Under the pieces are notes generated by a model that was not told where the DNA came from, did not search any database, and worked only from the letters and a program-made list of their open reading frames with translations. From Ornithomonoglobus_A sp045532455 (lineage in GTDB: Bacteria > Bacillota > Clostridia > UBA1381), in contig JAZSFX010000048.1 in the NCBI GenBank assembly GCA_045532455.1, forward strand, positions 29,094 through 93,093: DNA of 64,000 nt, written 5' to 3'. Below, in pieces: positions 32,901 through 42,047 of the stretch. A program made the translations under genes and the position numbers. How positions within the stretch are numbered: the first letter of the stretch is position 1; each line of letters starts with the position of its first letter.

Positions 32901-33845
32901 TTAATTCCTCTCTTCTTGGTTTACAACCTCTCTGATCTTATACTGCGGCAAATCGCTTACCGTCATATAAATTCTTCCGATATATTCGCCGATAAGGCCC
33001 AGCATCATCATAATAATTCCGCCAACAAACATAATTAGCGAAATAGTAGAAGTGTATCCGGCAGAAATTTGTGGAAGGATAAGTTTTCGTATTATGGTAA
33101 ATATTCCAAACAAAAATCCAATAATAGCACAAACTGCTCCTGAAAAGGATGCAAATCTAAGCGGAACAACAGAGAAACTCGTAAAAAAGTTAAGCCATAG
33201 GACAATCATTTTCTTTAAGGTATAGTTAGATTTCCCCTCAAGTCTATCTCTGTGTTCAATTTCCACATTAGCAACTTTTGTTGTGAGATTTAAAAGATAA
33301 CTTCCGCTGGCAGGAAAGGGGCTATGGTAATCCCGAAGAGCTTCCAATGCAAATCTGCTCCAACCAATAAACGATGATTTATGTATTCCTTTTACGCTTG
33401 AACCTATAGCAACTCCGATATTCCCTGCAAGTTTGCTTGTAAAACGTTTAAACAAGTTATGCTTTTTGTGGGGGAAATGAGCATAAACAAGGTCAAAACC
33501 CTCTTCTGTTTTTCTTGCAATAGGGAAAATACCGCTGGCAGGGTGTTGACCGTCATCATCCATAAAGATTGTTATGTCTCCATCAGCATACTTAAGAGCA
33601 GACATTTTTGCGGATGCCTGTCCGAAGTTTCGTGATAAGTTTATGCCGATTATTTTATCGTCAGTCTCACATATTTTTTTTATTGTTCCGAATGTGTTAT
33701 CAGGAGAACCATCATTAGCTAAAATGATCTGATAATCATATTCGTCCTGTTTTGAAAATTCGGCTTTTATCTCATCGATGACTTTTGGTAATGTTTTTTC
33801 CGAACGGTAACAAGGAATTATTATTGATATAAGTTTTTTACACAT
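32901..33845 (-). CDS. Polyprenyl-phosphate glycosyltransferase, GT2 (GtrB/ArnC/CsbB type)
   Basis: 314 residues. A GT2 domain begins SIIIPCYRSEKTLPKVIDEI, with ILANDGSPDNTF, NLSRNFGQASAKMSALKYADGD and the DXD-equivalent FMDDDGQHP near residue 95. RLEGKSNYTLKKMI is typical of dolichol/undecaprenyl-phosphate sugar transferases. Two C-terminal membrane helices follow (about 229-250 and 265-288). It should load the nucleotide-activated sugar onto undecaprenyl phosphate on the cytoplasmic face. Pairing with a YfhO protein in the same operon parallels CsbB-YfhO of B. subtilis. Confidence 0.9.
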   Translation of the reverse strand: MCKKLISIIIPCYRSEKTLPKVIDEIKAEFSKQDEYDYQIILANDGSPDNTFGTIKKICETDDKIIGINLSRNFGQASAKMSALKYADGDITIFMDDDGQHPASGIFPIARKTEEGFDLVYAHFPHKKHNLFKRFTSKLAGNIGVAIGSSVKGIHKSSFIGWSRFALEALRDYHSPFPASGSYLLNLTTKVANVEIEHRDRLEGKSNYTLKKMIVLWLNFFTSFSVVPLRFASFSGAVCAIIGFLFGIFTIIRKLILPQISAGYTSTISLIMFVGGIIMMMLGLIGEYIGRIYMTVSDLPQYKIREVVNQEERN

Positions 33846-33854
33846 AGTATAACC

Positions 33855-34913
33855 TCATATATTAAAAGTATTTTGTTCTTTATTGTACTTTAACTCATAT
33901 TCAAAGATAGAGTTGTTTCGCATTACTATTTCGCGACCCTTGCCTTGTGTTTTGGCTATATTATACATATCGTATGCAAGTGCAATATCGACAAAGGAAA
34001 GTCCTACCGAATTAAAATATATAAATTCATCATCATTTTCTCTGCCTGATTTTGTTCCAAGTATAATTTGGTCTAAATCTGCGTGTATATCATTATCGGA
34101 AAGCTTGTTCATTTGGTAAAGTTGGCTTATTGTTTGCGAACGATGTTTTACCATATCCCACTTGTCGCATACAATCTTATCTGCCTTCAATGGAACATTA
34201 AAATCATCTTCCCAGCCTCCAACATGACAATAAAAAGCACCTTTTTTTATCCATTCAGCTTGAAGAATCCCTTTTTGACCGCTTATTGCGGTAACGATTA
34301 CATCGCTGTTTGAAGCGGACAGCTCATAATCAGAATTACATGCAATAAATTCAACATCGGGGAATAATTTTTCCAGAGTATTTATGAATTTAAGCTCACT
34401 TTGGTGAGTTCTGGAAGCAACCTTGCATATCTTAAGATTTTTTAAAACATTTTTTAGTGTTATAAAATGCATTTTCGCTTCTTCTCCTGCGCCAATAAAA
34501 CCGATGACCTCTGAATCCTTACGAGCCAGATATGATGCAGCAAGGGCACCTACGGTTGCAGTTCTTATGGCTGAGCACAGACCAGCCTCTAACACAGCAA
34601 TGGGAAAGCCTGTCTCAATTTCAGATAATATTGTGAGTGCAGAGATATTCGGAAGACCGTACAGTTTTGGATTTTGCGGAAAAACAGAAATCCATTTTGC
34701 ACCACATATTTTTTCATCTAAAAGGGTTGCAGGCAAGCAGTTTATTCTGCTTTGTGATTCGGGATCAAATATCTGACATGACTTGTCCGGATAGAGAACC
34801 TTACCTTCAGCATATTTTATTATAACATCCCTCGTAACATTCAAGGCTTTTTGCACATTAAAGCAGCCTGATGACAATAAATCTTCTTGTGATAAGAATA
34901 GTATCTTGTTCAT
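33855..34913 (-). CDS. Ornithine cyclodeaminase/mu-crystallin family protein, SbnB-like
   Basis: 352 residues. The catalytic/substrate part ISALTILSEIETGFPIAVLEAGLCSAIRTATVGALAASYLARKD is followed by a Rossmann segment VIGFIGAGEEAKMHF, then NSDVIVTAISGQKGIL and YCHVGGWEDD. The SAIRTA motif and overall layout resemble SbnB, which releases 2,3-diaminopropionate in staphyloferrin synthesis, more than true ornithine cyclodeaminase. No SbnA homologue is nearby. Lying between a GT2 and an ATP-grasp gene, it may provide the amino acid that is ligated to the sugar. Substrate is inferred only. Confidence 0.8.
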   Translation of the reverse strand: MNKILFLSQEDLLSSGCFNVQKALNVTRDVIIKYAEGKVLYPDKSCQIFDPESQSRINCLPATLLDEKICGAKWISVFPQNPKLYGLPNISALTILSEIETGFPIAVLEAGLCSAIRTATVGALAASYLARKDSEVIGFIGAGEEAKMHFITLKNVLKNLKICKVASRTHQSELKFINTLEKLFPDVEFIACNSDYELSASNSDVIVTAISGQKGILQAEWIKKGAFYCHVGGWEDDFNVPLKADKIVCDKWDMVKHRSQTISQLYQMNKLSDNDIHADLDQIILGTKSGRENDDEFIYFNSVGLSFVDIALAYDMYNIAKTQGKGREIVMRNNSIFEYELKYNKEQNTFNI

Positions 34914-34929
34914 ATATAAAACCTCATAA

Positions 34930-36177
34930 TTATAAAGAATCTATATCATATAGGCAAAAAATCATTTCGTTTCCGTTTTCGTCTGTTGCACTAAGTGTGT
35001 TTATAATTTTCTTGATGGTAGTCTTTAAATCAGCTATTTCATCAAACAAAATATGAAGATAACAAAATACCTGACTAACAGTTCCTGTTTTTTTGATTAT
35101 ATCGCCTGCGGAGTGAATTGGAACATAGGCATACAGATTTTCCAAATTCCCAATGGTTTCAACACCCGAGATTTTTTGAATTCTTCCGGGGTTAAGGTGA
35201 AGAGGGAGTATGCTATACTTTTTACCCGTAGGCTTATTATCTAAAAATTGCCAGATATACTCCTTGGTTTCACCCTCGAGTGAATACCTAAGCATCATTT
35301 CGAGCTGGTCGAAACGTTTAAAATATCTTATAGGATAATATGTCATTGAACCACCGAAACGATAACCCATTTCGTTAAATGTAAATTCGCCGTTATTGTT
35401 AAAGGCTTCTATCCATATAGGACCATCATGAAAACCCTCAGATTTAAACATATTAATAACTTTTTCGTTTAAGTCTTTGAGATATTTCTCAGTAAAAGCA
35501 GAAGGGAATACTTGAAGTGCCATAACAGATGAGCCATAGTCTTTGAGCTTCATAGAACGCTTTTCTGACATTCCGGAAAATATAATTTTACCGTTTATTA
35601 AGGTGTAATGAATAATGACTGCTTCGTAGGGCATATATTTTTCAATTAAGACATTTCCGGTTCTGGAAAATGGAAGTGCTTTATTGTATGCCTCGACTAA
35701 TTCGTCCTCTTTATAACAAACAGAAAAACCTTGACTGCCACAACTGTCGGCCGGTTTTGCAATAACAGGGAATTTTATATTTTTTATATTGTCATAGCTA
35801 TATTCATCGGTTACAGGAACTCCGTATTTTCTGCACATTGCTTTAAACTTTGATTTGTTTGCACACAAATCCCATTGCTCATCAGTACAGTAACAGGGAA
35901 GCTTTGCGGCTTCGGCGGCAACTATGGCATGGGGAACAACATCTTCGTTACAACCTACAAATACCCCGTCAACAGATGCATCAATAAGTAACTTGGTTAA
36001 TGCTTCTGTATCCATAGCATCAACATCATATTGCTCATCCGAAATGCGTTTTAAAAGAGTGTCTTTGTATGGACCTGTTGCCAAAAGAACAACACCGTTT
36101 TTTTCAGCAAAGGCCTTAATTTCTGCGGCACTGTTTGTTCCTCCTAAAAGGAGCAGTCTTTTTCCTTTTATATCCAT
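34930..36177 (-). CDS. ATP-grasp ligase in the glycan operon
   Basis: 415 residues. The N-terminal domain (KRLLLLGGTNSAAEIKAFAEKNGVVLLATGPY), the ATP-grasp core (FPVIAKPADSCGSQGFSVCYKEDELVEAYN, NVLIEKYMPYEAVIIHYTLINGK) and the metal-binding region (GPIWIEAFNNNGEFTFNEMGYRFGGSMTYY) match the biotin-carboxylase/carbamoyl-phosphate-like group of amino-acid ligases. It lies 5 bases after yfhO and 17 before the SbnB-like gene, so it is tightly coupled to both. It likely activates a carboxylate and couples it to an amine; the 4-amino group of the sugar is one candidate. Confidence 0.82.
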   Translation of the reverse strand: MDIKGKRLLLLGGTNSAAEIKAFAEKNGVVLLATGPYKDTLLKRISDEQYDVDAMDTEALTKLLIDASVDGVFVGCNEDVVPHAIVAAEAAKLPCYCTDEQWDLCANKSKFKAMCRKYGVPVTDEYSYDNIKNIKFPVIAKPADSCGSQGFSVCYKEDELVEAYNKALPFSRTGNVLIEKYMPYEAVIIHYTLINGKIIFSGMSEKRSMKLKDYGSSVMALQVFPSAFTEKYLKDLNEKVINMFKSEGFHDGPIWIEAFNNNGEFTFNEMGYRFGGSMTYYPIRYFKRFDQLEMMLRYSLEGETKEYIWQFLDNKPTGKKYSILPLHLNPGRIQKISGVETIGNLENLYAYVPIHSAGDIIKKTGTVSQVFCYLHILFDEIADLKTTIKKIINTLSATDENGNEMIFCLYDIDSL

Positions 36178-36181
36178 TTTG

Positions 36182-38506
36182 TTAGCAGCCTTTCATTAGA
36201 TTAGTTTTTATCTTTTTCTTATATAGAAATAAATATATGACGAGAAGTAAAAAACCAAGTGTAGAAATATATGCTCCGCCTTTCAAGGATGGAGAAGTAT
36301 ATGTAAATGTAACAATGTTTTCGCCAGGCATTGTTTTAAATGCAATAAAGCCTATGTTTGCGTTAATGAATTCAGTTTCTTTGCCGTTGATTTTAGCTTT
36401 CCAACCCGCTTTCTCATAAGGTACGGAGACATAAATAATACTTTCTCTAGGGGTATTAATTGTTCCAGTAAAACCGTTGGAATTATATTCAAATTTGTCA
36501 AACACAATTCTATTTTTAACCGAATTATTTTCAGTGTATGGGGTTAATATTTCTGACACAAAGCCTATATCTTTATCTTCTATAATTAAAGTATTAAGCA
36601 TGATGTCGGAACAATTATCGGTTGTTTCCGCGATTTTTTCAAACTCTGACCGCAACATATAGTTTTCATAAGAAAAACCCATTCCGACAAATCTGGTATT
36701 TTCATATACTTTAATATCATTTTCTTCAAATTTATATGTGAAGTCTGCGGGTACGGGTAATCCATCTTTTGGGTAAATATCTAGATAATATTTTACCCCC
36801 AGCAATGTACGAAGGCTATTGATATCATCATTTGGTGCAATACGCACCCTTCCATCTTCTGAATTTAGATATGTAGCAGCTTGGTTTGTATAAGGATTAC
36901 GTACGCTTTCAAATATGCTAATTGATGGTTGTAAAGCAGTGTATGAATAATTAATGCAATGTTTTGGATAATCTATTCTGTATGCACTCTCATCCAACAA
37001 CGGTAATCTTTGCCCAAAATAAATCTCTGATTGTCGTTGAAGTGTAAGAGATGTATTTGGATACGATCCAATCATATTGGCGCTAGAGAGATTTATTTGA
37101 GTATATGCACAACCATATATAACAATGGATAAAGTAGATATAATAAGAATATTTTTGTTCATATACTTGATTTTATAAAAAAGAACTAATATAGCATAAA
37201 AGATTACAGATGAGATAATTCTAAAAGTTCTAAAGTGTGTTTCAATATGGTTTTCTTGAGTCTGCATATATAAAATACTACTAATGAACGGAATTTTAGA
37301 AAACACCTGTTTTGCGAAGTAATAACCAACAATAAAACCACCAAGTACAGTAAGCACAATTATAATCCCTTTTTTTGCAGCCTTGCTATTGTATTGCTCT
37401 AAAAACATAATTGTTGCAAGGACAAAAAACAACACTAATCCGTAAGCGTATCGTGTGTAATTAGAGGAAAACATATTGTATACCATTCCAATTCCAGGAA
37501 TTAACACACATAATAAAAGTGTGAAAATCAAGATTGTAAGCCAGTTTTTCTTCTTATTGTTTAAGACATATGAAATTACATACGAAATTCCAAATATAGG
37601 TATATAATATGCATGAGATAACCATGATGAATAACCAAATGTATTAAATCTATTGCTGGCAGCAGGCATGAGGAATGCAGCTATTTTAGATAGGAAATTG
37701 TTGTCGTATATAAATAACCCTATTCCTAATTTTGTCGATATGCTATCAGTTGATCCGGCTGAATTAAATAAACTGTAAATAAAAGGAGCAAAAACGACAA
37801 AAGCACACAAAAAGCCTATAACATATTCCAAAACTGCCAATAAGAAATACTTTAGATTTCTTTTTTTTCGCCATTCATCCGACAAAAAGAACCTGCATAA
37901 AAAATATACCGAAAATGACAATGTAGAGAACACAAAAAAATAGAAATTAATAGTACAGGACAAAAATACAGAGAAAATAAGCTGATGCTTATAGTTTTCT
38001 GTTCTGAACAATTTTTCGGCAGATAAAAGAATTAATGGAAACGTCCAAAGAGCCTCCATAAACTGCATAAATTCAAAATTTAAGAATGTATATGATGAAA
38101 ATGTATACAGAATTGAGCCTAAAAAAGCTGTTTTCTTCTCCTTTACCATTACTGAAAAATATGCATAAACCGTCATTGCAATTAATGCAAAGCGGATTAA
38201 GTGCATATATGTAACTGCATACGGTATGAGATTGGATGGAAAGAGCAGACATACAGAATTTAAAGAGAACAACATACTAATACTATTGTATGGTGCTCCC
38301 AAATAATTAAACCAATCCCATGTGCCCTTTCCGCTTGTAATAATTTCTCTTGCTTTTATTAATCTTGGAATGTATTGGTCAACATAATCTCCACGGATGA
38401 TAAAAATACCGTGATTTTGAAGCATTGATGGCAACATAATTATAAGCATCATCAATGCAGATACAATTCCTACAGTTATAATGTTGTACTTTTCCTTTTT
38501 TAGCAT
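36182..38506 (-). CDS. YfhO-family multi-pass membrane protein (GT-C like)
   Basis: 774 residues. An early motif IFIIRGDYVDQYIPRLIKAREIITSGKGTWDWFNYLGAPYNS is the YfhO signature, with the Asp expected of GT-C enzymes in the first extracytoplasmic loop. About 12 membrane helices follow, then an extracytoplasmic domain (about 480-740) with SYPNTSLTLQRQSEIYFGQRLP and a C-terminal TM. In B. subtilis and Listeria, YfhO proteins move a sugar from undecaprenyl phosphate to a wall polymer. It starts 1 base from rfbB. Acceptor unknown. Confidence 0.85.
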   Translation of the reverse strand: MLKKEKYNIITVGIVSALMMLIIMLPSMLQNHGIFIIRGDYVDQYIPRLIKAREIITSGKGTWDWFNYLGAPYNSISMLFSLNSVCLLFPSNLIPYAVTYMHLIRFALIAMTVYAYFSVMVKEKKTAFLGSILYTFSSYTFLNFEFMQFMEALWTFPLILLSAEKLFRTENYKHQLIFSVFLSCTINFYFFVFSTLSFSVYFLCRFFLSDEWRKKRNLKYFLLAVLEYVIGFLCAFVVFAPFIYSLFNSAGSTDSISTKLGIGLFIYDNNFLSKIAAFLMPAASNRFNTFGYSSWLSHAYYIPIFGISYVISYVLNNKKKNWLTILIFTLLLCVLIPGIGMVYNMFSSNYTRYAYGLVLFFVLATIMFLEQYNSKAAKKGIIIVLTVLGGFIVGYYFAKQVFSKIPFISSILYMQTQENHIETHFRTFRIISSVIFYAILVLFYKIKYMNKNILIISTLSIVIYGCAYTQINLSSANMIGSYPNTSLTLQRQSEIYFGQRLPLLDESAYRIDYPKHCINYSYTALQPSISIFESVRNPYTNQAATYLNSEDGRVRIAPNDDINSLRTLLGVKYYLDIYPKDGLPVPADFTYKFEENDIKVYENTRFVGMGFSYENYMLRSEFEKIAETTDNCSDIMLNTLIIEDKDIGFVSEILTPYTENNSVKNRIVFDKFEYNSNGFTGTINTPRESIIYVSVPYEKAGWKAKINGKETEFINANIGFIAFKTMPGENIVTFTYTSPSLKGGAYISTLGFLLLVIYLFLYKKKIKTNLMKGC

Positions 38507-38507
38507 A

Positions 38508-39527
38508 CTATTTATCCCCGTACATTTTCTTATAATAGTTTTGATATTCTCCGTTAATTATATTTTCCCACCAAGGCTTATTTTCCAGATACCAGCTAAT
38601 TGTTTTACTAATTCCATCATCAAACTTGGTTTCAGGAAGCCAACCTAGTTCATTATGAATTTTTGTCGGGTCAATTGCGTAACGCAAATCGTGCCCCTTT
38701 CTGTCAGTTACATATGTAATTAATGAATGTGGCTTGCCAAGAGTGTCCAAAATGATTTTTACAATATCAATATTAGCCTTTTCATTGTGTCCACCAACAT
38801 TATAGACCTCGCCGTTTCTTCCCTTATGGATAATAAGGTCAATAGCACGGCAGTGGTCTTCAACATAAAGCCAATCACGTACATTTAGTCCTTGTCCGTA
38901 AACCGGAAGAGGCTTATTAGCAAGTGCATTTGCAATCATAAGAGGAATAAGCTTTTCCGGAAAGTGATACGGTCCATAATTGTTTGAGCATCTTGAAATT
39001 GAAACAGGAAGCTCATAAGTTCTGTGATAAGCAAGTACCAAAAGGTCAGCTGCTGCCTTAGAGGAGCTGTAAGGACTTGATGTGTGGATTGGAGTTGTCT
39101 CAGTAAAAAGAAGATCAGGTCTGTCAAGTGGCAAATCTCCATAAACCTCGTCTGTTGACACCTGGTGGTAGCGCTTGATGCCATATTTTCGGCAAGCGTC
39201 CATTAAGACCTGTGTTCCTAATATGTTTGTTTTAAGAAAAATTCCGGGATCCTCGATAGAACGGTCAACATGGCTTTCTGCCGCGAAATTAACTACTATA
39301 TCGGGATGTTCATTTTCGAACAAAGCATCAACAAAGTTTTTGTCAGCAATATCCCCTTTGCAGAAAGTAAAGTTCTTGTTATCCATAATGTCTTTTAGTG
39401 TTTCAAGATTTCCTGCATATGTAAGCTTATCAAGACAGATGATTTTATATTGCGGATAATTTTTTAACATGTAAAATACAAAGTTACTGCCTATAAAGCC
39501 AGCACCGCCTGTTACTATAATTTTCAT
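38508..39527 (-). CDS. rfbB: dTDP-glucose 4,6-dehydratase
   Basis: 339 residues of the extended SDR family. NAD loop MKIIVTGGAGFIGSNFVFYMLKN, VNFAAESHVDRSIEDPGIFLKTN, YHQVSTDEVYGDLP (active-site Thr-Asp-Glu), SPYSSSKAAADLLVLAYHRTY (YxxxK) and NNYGPYHFPEKLIPLMI are all present. It makes dTDP-4-keto-6-deoxy-glucose for the aminotransferase WecE. There is no rfbC or rfbD, so dTDP-rhamnose is not made from this locus. Confidence 0.96.
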   Translation of the reverse strand: MKIIVTGGAGFIGSNFVFYMLKNYPQYKIICLDKLTYAGNLETLKDIMDNKNFTFCKGDIADKNFVDALFENEHPDIVVNFAAESHVDRSIEDPGIFLKTNILGTQVLMDACRKYGIKRYHQVSTDEVYGDLPLDRPDLLFTETTPIHTSSPYSSSKAAADLLVLAYHRTYELPVSISRCSNNYGPYHFPEKLIPLMIANALANKPLPVYGQGLNVRDWLYVEDHCRAIDLIIHKGRNGEVYNVGGHNEKANIDIVKIILDTLGKPHSLITYVTDRKGHDLRYAIDPTKIHNELGWLPETKFDDGISKTISWYLENKPWWENIINGEYQNYYKKMYGDK

Positions 39528-39604
39528 TTCTTAACTCCCATTTACTGAATGTTCTGTTTTAGTAATTCTTTCAGGTATTTAACTATTAGAATCAATATTT
39601 ATAG

Positions 39605-40471
39605 CTACTTTGTAAGCGATAAAAGATATTTACCATAGTCTGTAGTTTTTAATGCTTCACCTAGTTTTTTTAGCTGGGTGTCATCAATAAATCCGCTTCT
39701 CCAAGCAATTTCTTCAATGCAGGAGATATAAAATCCCTGCATATCCTGAACTGTATGTACAAATTCGCTTGCCTTTAGCATACCTTCCGGAGTGCCAGTA
39801 TCAAGCCAAGCCATTCCTCTGCCCATTTTTGTAACTTTAAGACGCTTCTGATTTAGATATTCATTGTTAACTGCTGTAATTTCAAGTTCGCCTCTTTCTG
39901 ATGGCTCAATGCTTTTTGCAATTTCAACAACACTGTTATCATAAAAATACAGTCCCGGAACAGCGTAATTTGACTTTGGATTTTTAGGTTTTTCTTCAAG
40001 AGAAACAGCGTTTCCGGACTTATCAAATTCGACAACACCAAAAGCAGTTGGATTATTAACAGGGTAACCGAAAACAACGGCGCCGTTTTTTGCTTGCTCT
40101 TTGGCTCTGTTTAAGATGGTTGAAAAAGCTTGTCCATAAAATATGTTGTCGCCTAAAATCAAACAAACACTGTCGTCGCCAATGAATTCCTCACCAAGAA
40201 TAAAGGCTTGTGCAAGTCCTTTTGGTTCCGGCTGAATTTTGTAAGAAATTTTTATTCCTATTCTGCTTCCATCGCCCAAGAGCTCTTTGTACATCGGAAT
40301 GTCGCTCGGGGTGGAGATTACTAAAACTTCTCGTATTCCCGCCAAAAGCAGTGCTGATAACGGATAATAAATCATTGGTTTATCATAAATAGGCAAAAGC
40401 TGTTTTGAAACCACCTTTGTCATGGGATATAACCTTGTACCTTTTCCTCCTGCTAAAATAATACCTTTCAT
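39605..40471 (-). CDS. rfbA: Glucose-1-phosphate thymidylyltransferase
   Basis: 288 residues, the usual RmlA size. MKGIILAGGKGTRLYPMTKVVSKQLLPIYDKPMIYYPLSALLLAGI at the start, then LGDNIFYG, EEKPKNPKSNYAVPGLYFYDN and GRGMAWLDTGTPEGML. It forms dTDP-glucose from dTTP and glucose-1-phosphate. It sits between wecE and rfbB, with a 77-base gap before rfbB that contains no recognised signal. Confidence 0.96.
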   Translation of the reverse strand: MKGIILAGGKGTRLYPMTKVVSKQLLPIYDKPMIYYPLSALLLAGIREVLVISTPSDIPMYKELLGDGSRIGIKISYKIQPEPKGLAQAFILGEEFIGDDSVCLILGDNIFYGQAFSTILNRAKEQAKNGAVVFGYPVNNPTAFGVVEFDKSGNAVSLEEKPKNPKSNYAVPGLYFYDNSVVEIAKSIEPSERGELEITAVNNEYLNQKRLKVTKMGRGMAWLDTGTPEGMLKASEFVHTVQDMQGFYISCIEEIAWRSGFIDDTQLKKLGEALKTTDYGKYLLSLTK

Positions 40472-40486
40472 ATATTATTTCCCCTT

Positions 40487-41614
40487 TTATAATAGTTCTT
40501 TAACAGATTTTATAACGTGGCTTATTTCGTCGTCAGTGAGGCCTGCCCATAGAGGAAGCCTTAGTAGTCTTGCAGCATATTCTTCTGTCAACGGTAAATC
40601 GCCTGGTTTATATCCGTACTGTTGACCTACCGGCGAGGTGTGAAGCGGAATGTAGTGAAATACCGACTGTACGCCTTTTTGGCGAAGCTTTGTAATCATT
40701 TCATTTCGTATTTCGCATGTTGGTAAGATTATGTAGTACATATGTGCATTGTGTGTGGTGTATTCAGGAATATGAGGTCGAATAAGTTTTCCGTCATCTT
40801 CAAGCGCTTTAAAAGCGTTGTTATATGAATTCCAAACATGCATTCTTGCATTCATAATTTCGTCAAATCTGTCAAGTTGTCCACAGAGCATAGCTGAAAG
40901 AACATCTGATGGGAGGTATGATGAGCCAATATCCTGCCAGGTATACTTGTCCACTTCTCCACGAATAAACTGACTTCTATCAGTACCTTTTTCACGAAGT
41001 ATTTCTGCGCGTTTAAATAGCTTGGAATCATTTACAACAATACCGCCGCCTTCACCCATGGTATAATTTTTTGTTTCATGAAAACTGAAGCAGCCAATAT
41101 CTCCGATAGTACCGGCAGGACGATTTTCTTTATAAAGTGAGCCTACAGCTTGTGCTGCATCTTCAATTACAAAAAGATTATATTTTTTTGCGATAGCATT
41201 TATTTTATCCATATCGCATATTACACCGGCATAATGAACAGGACATATTGCTTTTGTTTTAGGCGTAATAAGTGCTTCGATTTTACTTGCGTCCATGTTC
41301 ATGGTTTCTTTTTCGATATCGCAAAAAACAGGTTTTGCACCTCGAAGAATAAATGCATTTATTGTTGATACGAATGTGTATGAAGGAGCAATAAATTCAT
41401 CACCAGGTTGAATGTCTGCTAAAAGTGCAGCAAGCTCAAGTGCATGCGTACCCGACGTTACCAGTAAGGTGTTTGGGATATTTAATTTATTTTTAAAAAT
41501 ATCGCTTGCTTTGCGTGTAAAATTCCCGTCTCCGCAAAGTTTAAGCGTGTTAAGAGATTCGTTAATATACTTTTTTTCAGTTTCTGTTATACTTGGTTTA
41601 TTAAAAGGAATCAT
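40487..41614 (-). CDS. wecE: dTDP-4-amino-4,6-dideoxygalactose transaminase
   Basis: 375 residues of the DegT/DnrJ/EryC1 PLP family. The sequence follows E. coli WecE/RffA closely as I recall it: MIPFNKPSITETE, KLCGDGNFTRKA, SYTFVSTINAFILRGAKPVF, PVHYAGVICDMD, VIEDAAQAVGSLY, GCFSFHETKNYTMGEGGG (internal aldimine Lys), REKGTDRSQFIRGEVDKYTWQDIGSSYLPSD and VFHYIPLHTSPVGQ. It should convert dTDP-4-keto-6-deoxyglucose to dTDP-Fuc4N with glutamate as donor. First gene of the operon, behind a good promoter. Confidence 0.92.
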   Translation of the reverse strand: MIPFNKPSITETEKKYINESLNTLKLCGDGNFTRKASDIFKNKLNIPNTLLVTSGTHALELAALLADIQPGDEFIAPSYTFVSTINAFILRGAKPVFCDIEKETMNMDASKIEALITPKTKAICPVHYAGVICDMDKINAIAKKYNLFVIEDAAQAVGSLYKENRPAGTIGDIGCFSFHETKNYTMGEGGGIVVNDSKLFKRAEILREKGTDRSQFIRGEVDKYTWQDIGSSYLPSDVLSAMLCGQLDRFDEIMNARMHVWNSYNNAFKALEDDGKLIRPHIPEYTTHNAHMYYIILPTCEIRNEMITKLRQKGVQSVFHYIPLHTSPVGQQYGYKPGDLPLTEEYAARLLRLPLWAGLTDDEISHVIKSVKELL

Positions 41615-41645
41615 AACCGATACCCCCGTTGTTTATAATTAATTA

Positions 41646-41674
41646 TAGTATATCACAGCTGAAGAACAAAGTCA
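41646..41674 (-). promoter_or_regulatory. Promoter of the glycan operon
   Basis: TTGACT (41674-41669), 17 bases, TATACT (41651-41646) on the minus strand, 32 bases before wecE. Confidence 0.7.
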
Positions 41675-41731
41675 ATTATTATTTAATTATTTAGCACAAT
41701 TATTGTAGGTTTACAAATTTCGACAATAGTA

Positions 41732-41760
41732 TTGTTATTTTGAATATTTTGTGATATAAT
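41732..41760 (+). promoter_or_regulatory. Plus-strand promoter-like sequence with no assigned gene
   Basis: TTGTTA (41732-41737), 17 bases, TATAAT (41755-41760). Downstream, 41814-41891 is a TTG-initiated 25-codon frame after GAGGGG, reading LQYNRLGDFVRMSIKN at its start. The RLGDFVR motif recalls the N-terminus of type I restriction HsdS proteins, but the frame stops at once. The rest of 41675-41984 shows no gene. Confidence 0.35.
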
Positions 41761-41984
41761 TGCTGGTATTGTGTTTAGTTACATCTTGGGTGATTGAACA
41801 TTTGAAAGAGGGGTTGCAATATAATAGACTTGGAGATTTTGTTCGGATGAGTATAAAGAACAAGCATAGTTATAAGAAGTGTGATGTTTAACATAAGGGG
41901 ATCTCTTTTCTAAAATAAATCTTCATATAAATCGGCAACGAATTATACATAAGTTCGTGAAATATATTTAACAAAAAGTTTAAA

Positions 41985-42027
41985 GGGTATGTTTACCTTG
42001 CTCATTACGAGTTTGGTTTACATACCC
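41985..42027 (-). terminator. Terminator of the MATE gene
   Basis: GGGTATGT...ACATACCC with an inner ACC/GGT pair, followed on the minus strand by TTTAAACTTTTTG. Confidence 0.75.
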
Positions 42028-42047
42028 CCCCTTAATATTTTCTTGTT

